A stretch of 53,592 bases of DNA from a bacterium (lineage in GTDB: Bacteria; Myxococcota_A; UBA9160; SZUA-336), in contig JAAELY010000172.1 in NCBI GenBank assembly GCA_024226335.1, forward strand, positions 1 through 53,592, written 5' to 3'. Below are positions 51,743-53,592 of this stretch, piece after piece. How positions within the stretch are numbered: the stretch's first letter is position 1; each line of letters begins with the position of its first letter. The position numbers were made by a program, and so were the translations under genes. The notes under the pieces are model-generated. The model did no database searches and was not told the DNA's origin. It was given only the letters and a program-made list of their open reading frames with translations.

Positions 51743-53071
51743 ATGCGCCTGTCCTTGCGTCGACATGCAACTCTCGCGGTCCCACTTATCTTGGCCGTCG
51801 CGTTTCCGTCTGGCTGCACGACTCTCAAGCGGATCGTCAGCTTCAGGGACCAGCTCGAGATGGCGCAGCAGATCAGTCGGATCGACGGGCGAATCGACGC
51901 GGAAGGAAAGACGGGCGGCAATCTGGTCGTGGTCCTCTCGCACGAACCGGAGGTGGACGGCGACCCGCTGATTGGGGTCGACTCCTATGTCAGGGTGAGG
52001 CCGGGTACCTTTGCGTTCCGCGTGCAGGAAGGTCGCTACCGGCTCGGCGCCTACGAGGACAGGAATCGAAACGGGCTCGTCGATCTTGACGAACGCGTCA
52101 GCCGGAACCGCGACAACCCGATCATCGAGGTGGGTCCCGGCGAGGACCACAGCCAGAACATCGTGCTCCAGACCGGCTCCAACTTCGCAGCCTACGCCGA
52201 CGAGCCTCTCGACGTTCTCGGTCTAGTCGAGCGCACGCCGGAGGAACAGCGGCGGTTCAGCCTGTGGTCATGGTCCGTACAGGGAGAGATCTGCGAGGAC
52301 CTGGACGACGCCAAGTTCGGTCCGGAAGCCGGCTCGCGAGGTCTGTGGGAGATTATGGAATTCCTGAACGATGGGATCGCGGGCGTCTACTTCTTGGAAC
52401 CCTACGACCCGAGCCGGATTCCCGTTCTCTTCGTCCATGGCATCAGCGGCTATCCCCAGCAGTTCTCGACGCTGATCGAATCGATCGATCGCGACCGCTA
52501 CCAGCCGTGGTTCTACTTCTTCCCGTCTGGGTTCGGCCTCGACGGCCTCTCGAACCACCTGGCGACGCTCCTCGAGCGACTCGCCATCGGGCACGGCTTC
52601 GAAGAAATTGCTGTCGTCGCGCACAGTATGGGGGGACTCGTCGCGAGGGGCGCCATCCTCAAAGCCGAGCAAGTGGCGGCGCGAGGCAACGTCCGGCTAT
52701 TCATCTCGATCTCCACTCCCTGGGGAGGCGACGTCAATGCCAGGAACGTCGACGGCGCCCCGATCAAGCTACCTCTTTCCTTCCACGACATGAACCCCTC
52801 GAGCGACTACCTACGCCGGATGTTCTATGACGGAGACAAAGTCCGCTCCCTCCTCCCCGCCGTAGAATTTCACCTAGTGTACGGCTTCAAGATGAGCAGC
52901 TCGAAACCGGTGGCCGACGACGGAACTGTGACGGTGGCCAGCCAGACGCGCACCGAGGCCCAGGACCAAGCCGCGACTCAGCGCGCCTACGACCACGGCC
53001 ACGTCGGCATCCTTCACGCCCCAGAAGTCGCAACGCGGCTGAACTGGCTGCTCAGCCAACGCTTCGACTAG
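51743..53071 (+). CDS. lipase-like alpha/beta hydrolase lipoprotein
   Basis: A 442-residue lipoprotein (from ATG 51743; ATG 51707 is an in-frame alternative). The signal MRLSLRRHATLAVPLILAVAFPSGC has a lipobox PSGC. The N-terminal domain (about 30-180) contains a calcium-loop-like segment DRNRNGLVD. The C-terminal hydrolase has LFVHGISGYPQQF as oxyanion region, AHSMGG as nucleophile elbow (Ser) and HGHVGIL with the likely catalytic His. It might cut lipid or ester bonds at the envelope. It is the last complete gene before the repeat copy. Confidence 0.83.
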   Translation: MRLSLRRHATLAVPLILAVAFPSGCTTLKRIVSFRDQLEMAQQISRIDGRIDAEGKTGGNLVVVLSHEPEVDGDPLIGVDSYVRVRPGTFAFRVQEGRYRLGAYEDRNRNGLVDLDERVSRNRDNPIIEVGPGEDHSQNIVLQTGSNFAAYADEPLDVLGLVERTPEEQRRFSLWSWSVQGEICEDLDDAKFGPEAGSRGLWEIMEFLNDGIAGVYFLEPYDPSRIPVLFVHGISGYPQQFSTLIESIDRDRYQPWFYFFPSGFGLDGLSNHLATLLERLAIGHGFEEIAVVAHSMGGLVARGAILKAEQVAARGNVRLFISISTPWGGDVNARNVDGAPIKLPLSFHDMNPSSDYLRRMFYDGDKVRSLLPAVEFHLVYGFKMSSSKPVADDGTVTVASQTRTEAQDQAATQRAYDHGHVGILHAPEVATRLNWLLSQRFD

Positions 53072-53097
53072 GAGCTTTTGCTGATCGGCTTTGCGAA

Positions 53098-53393
53098 GCC
53101 CTCGTCGAGTACCTCCGAGCCAACGAACTGTGCAACGTCAAGGTGCGACTCAACCAGTACTCGGTTCCCGGCGAGTGGGCGCGACTGTTCCGCAACCGCA
53201 ACATCGGTGGCTTCTGGCGCTATACTTTCGGGATCCTCACGTTGGCGACCTACACGGCACTGCCGCAGCGCGCGTTCGGCGGAGACAACTACAATCCGTT
53301 CACGAACACGATCAACATCTACTCCGACGTCCCGGCGATCGTCCTTCACGAGGGCGGACATGCCAAGGACTTCGCGCGTCGCGAGTCGAAGGG
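53098..53393 (+). repeat. 296-bp direct repeat, copy 2
   Basis: Matches 33704-33999 with three substitutions. Both ends are sharp: the upstream flank (TTTGCGAA) and the downstream flank (TGTACGTC) have no similarity to copy 1 flanks. Orientation is the same as copy 1, so recombination between them would delete the intervening 19.4 kb. Confidence 0.95.
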
Positions 53394-53427
53394 TGTACGT
53401 CGTCAAAAGTTTCCAGACTCGAGATAG
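53098..53427 (+). pseudogene. truncated copy of the HExxH lipoprotein gene
   Basis: An internal fragment of the 33.4-34.3 kb gene. It lacks the signal peptide, the first 85 or so residues and everything after RRESKG; about ten unrelated residues (VRRQKFPDSR) follow to a stop at 53427. The HEGGH motif is kept but there is no credible start, so it is most likely non-functional. Confidence 0.8.
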
Positions 53428-53475
53428 CTCTGGCTAAGAGACGGTTCTTGGTTTCGACCTAGGCCGCCATCGCGG

Positions 53476-53592
53476 CTAGGGAATCTCTGCACAGGGAGGA
53501 TTCGAGCGAGAAGCGGGAGTCGCCGCCTGAGCAAGAAGCGTGATCCGATCGCAGATCCGTAGATCTGCAGAGGGTCGCGCGACGCAGCGCAG
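53476..53592. repeat. MITE-like element, second copy (cut by window end)
   Basis: CTAG at 53476-53479 followed by the first 113 bp of the element at 5-165; identical to positions 1-117 except A/T at the 26th base. The right part is beyond the window. The same orientation as the first copy. Confidence 0.8.

Noticed and set aside
1-53592. Circular molecule because both ends carry the same 117 bp
   Set aside because: The copies differ by one base and are parts of a complete small repeat with its own target duplication, so a shared repeat explains it.
1-53592. CRISPR arrays, integrase, transposase or plasmid replication genes
   Set aside because: I looked for regularly spaced repeats and for tyrosine recombinase or transposase motifs and found none; the integration signs are limited to the tRNA fragment, the MITE copies and debris.

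Overview
The window is GC-rich DNA from a Gram-negative bacterium. Many products have lipobox signal peptides, there is a LolA-like periplasmic carrier, an RND/MMPL exporter, and an outer-membrane-pigment type gene cluster. No ribosomal RNA or other lineage marker is present, so I do not assign a phylum; the left part (acyl-CoA ligase, crotonases, sulfatases, DUF3604/PpiC/HupE) would fit a heterotrophic proteobacterium, including delta-/Myxococcota-like lineages. Both ends of the window lie in copies of the same short inverted-repeat element flanked by CTAG, which probably explains why the assembled piece stops there.

Left part (about 0.2-30.9 kb): chromosomal-looking housekeeping and catabolic genes. 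In order: a polytopic membrane protein and asnS; a cyclase-family hydrolase; a MATE transporter followed by two alpha/beta-hydrolase-fold proteins, a VOC protein and a third hydrolase; nitroreductase and acyl-CoA ligase; a lytic transglycosylase lipoprotein; an amidase; two crotonases; a TPR protein; a long RNA-like hairpin before a RidA protein; a Crp/Fnr regulator preceded by the overlapping trio DUF3604-PpiC-HupE; a sulfatase; a TPR-phosphodiesterase fusion with its lipoprotein partner; an MFS (GPH-type) transporter; a response regulator; an NTF2-like protein; and a very large alkaline-phosphatase-superfamily lipoprotein. Several starts here lie 6-7 nt after a -10-like hexamer and lack a Shine-Dalgarno sequence, which suggests leaderless transcripts.

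Right part (about 30.9-53.6 kb): looks like an accessory island. It opens with the 3' end of a tRNA gene whose 5' half is missing, then a broken DUF3850 gene, a lipoprotein, a FkbO/Hyg5/XanB2-type chorismatase, a frameshifted lipoprotein and a HExxH lipoprotein. A 296-bp piece of the last gene is repeated almost perfectly 19.4 kb downstream.

Between these repeats lies a complete aryl-polyene/xanthomonadin-type cluster: DUF3261 lipoprotein and LolA-like carrier (leftward); acyltransferase, two ACPs, membrane-fused dehydratase, GT2 glycosyltransferase, LpxL-like acyltransferase, dehydratase, ketoreductase and ketosynthase (rightward, overlapping starts and stops); and, convergent to these, thioesterase, AMP ligase, ketosynthase and half-ketosynthase (chain-length-factor-like). 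A B12-fold radical SAM protein, an MMPL exporter and two TRL-like lipoproteins follow, then a UvrA-misnamed small secreted protein and a lipase-like lipoprotein. No aromatic ammonia lyase, methyltransferase or halogenase is seen.

The working model is that chorismate is converted by the chorismatase to a hydroxybenzoate, which the AMP ligase activates onto an ACP. The ketosynthases, ketoreductase and dehydratases extend it into a polyene, which is glycosylated and/or acylated into a lipid and moved outward by MMPL, LolA-like and lipoprotein partners. The combination of a chorismatase, an aryl-polyene set without an ammonia lyase, and a radical SAM enzyme is the most interesting content of the window.
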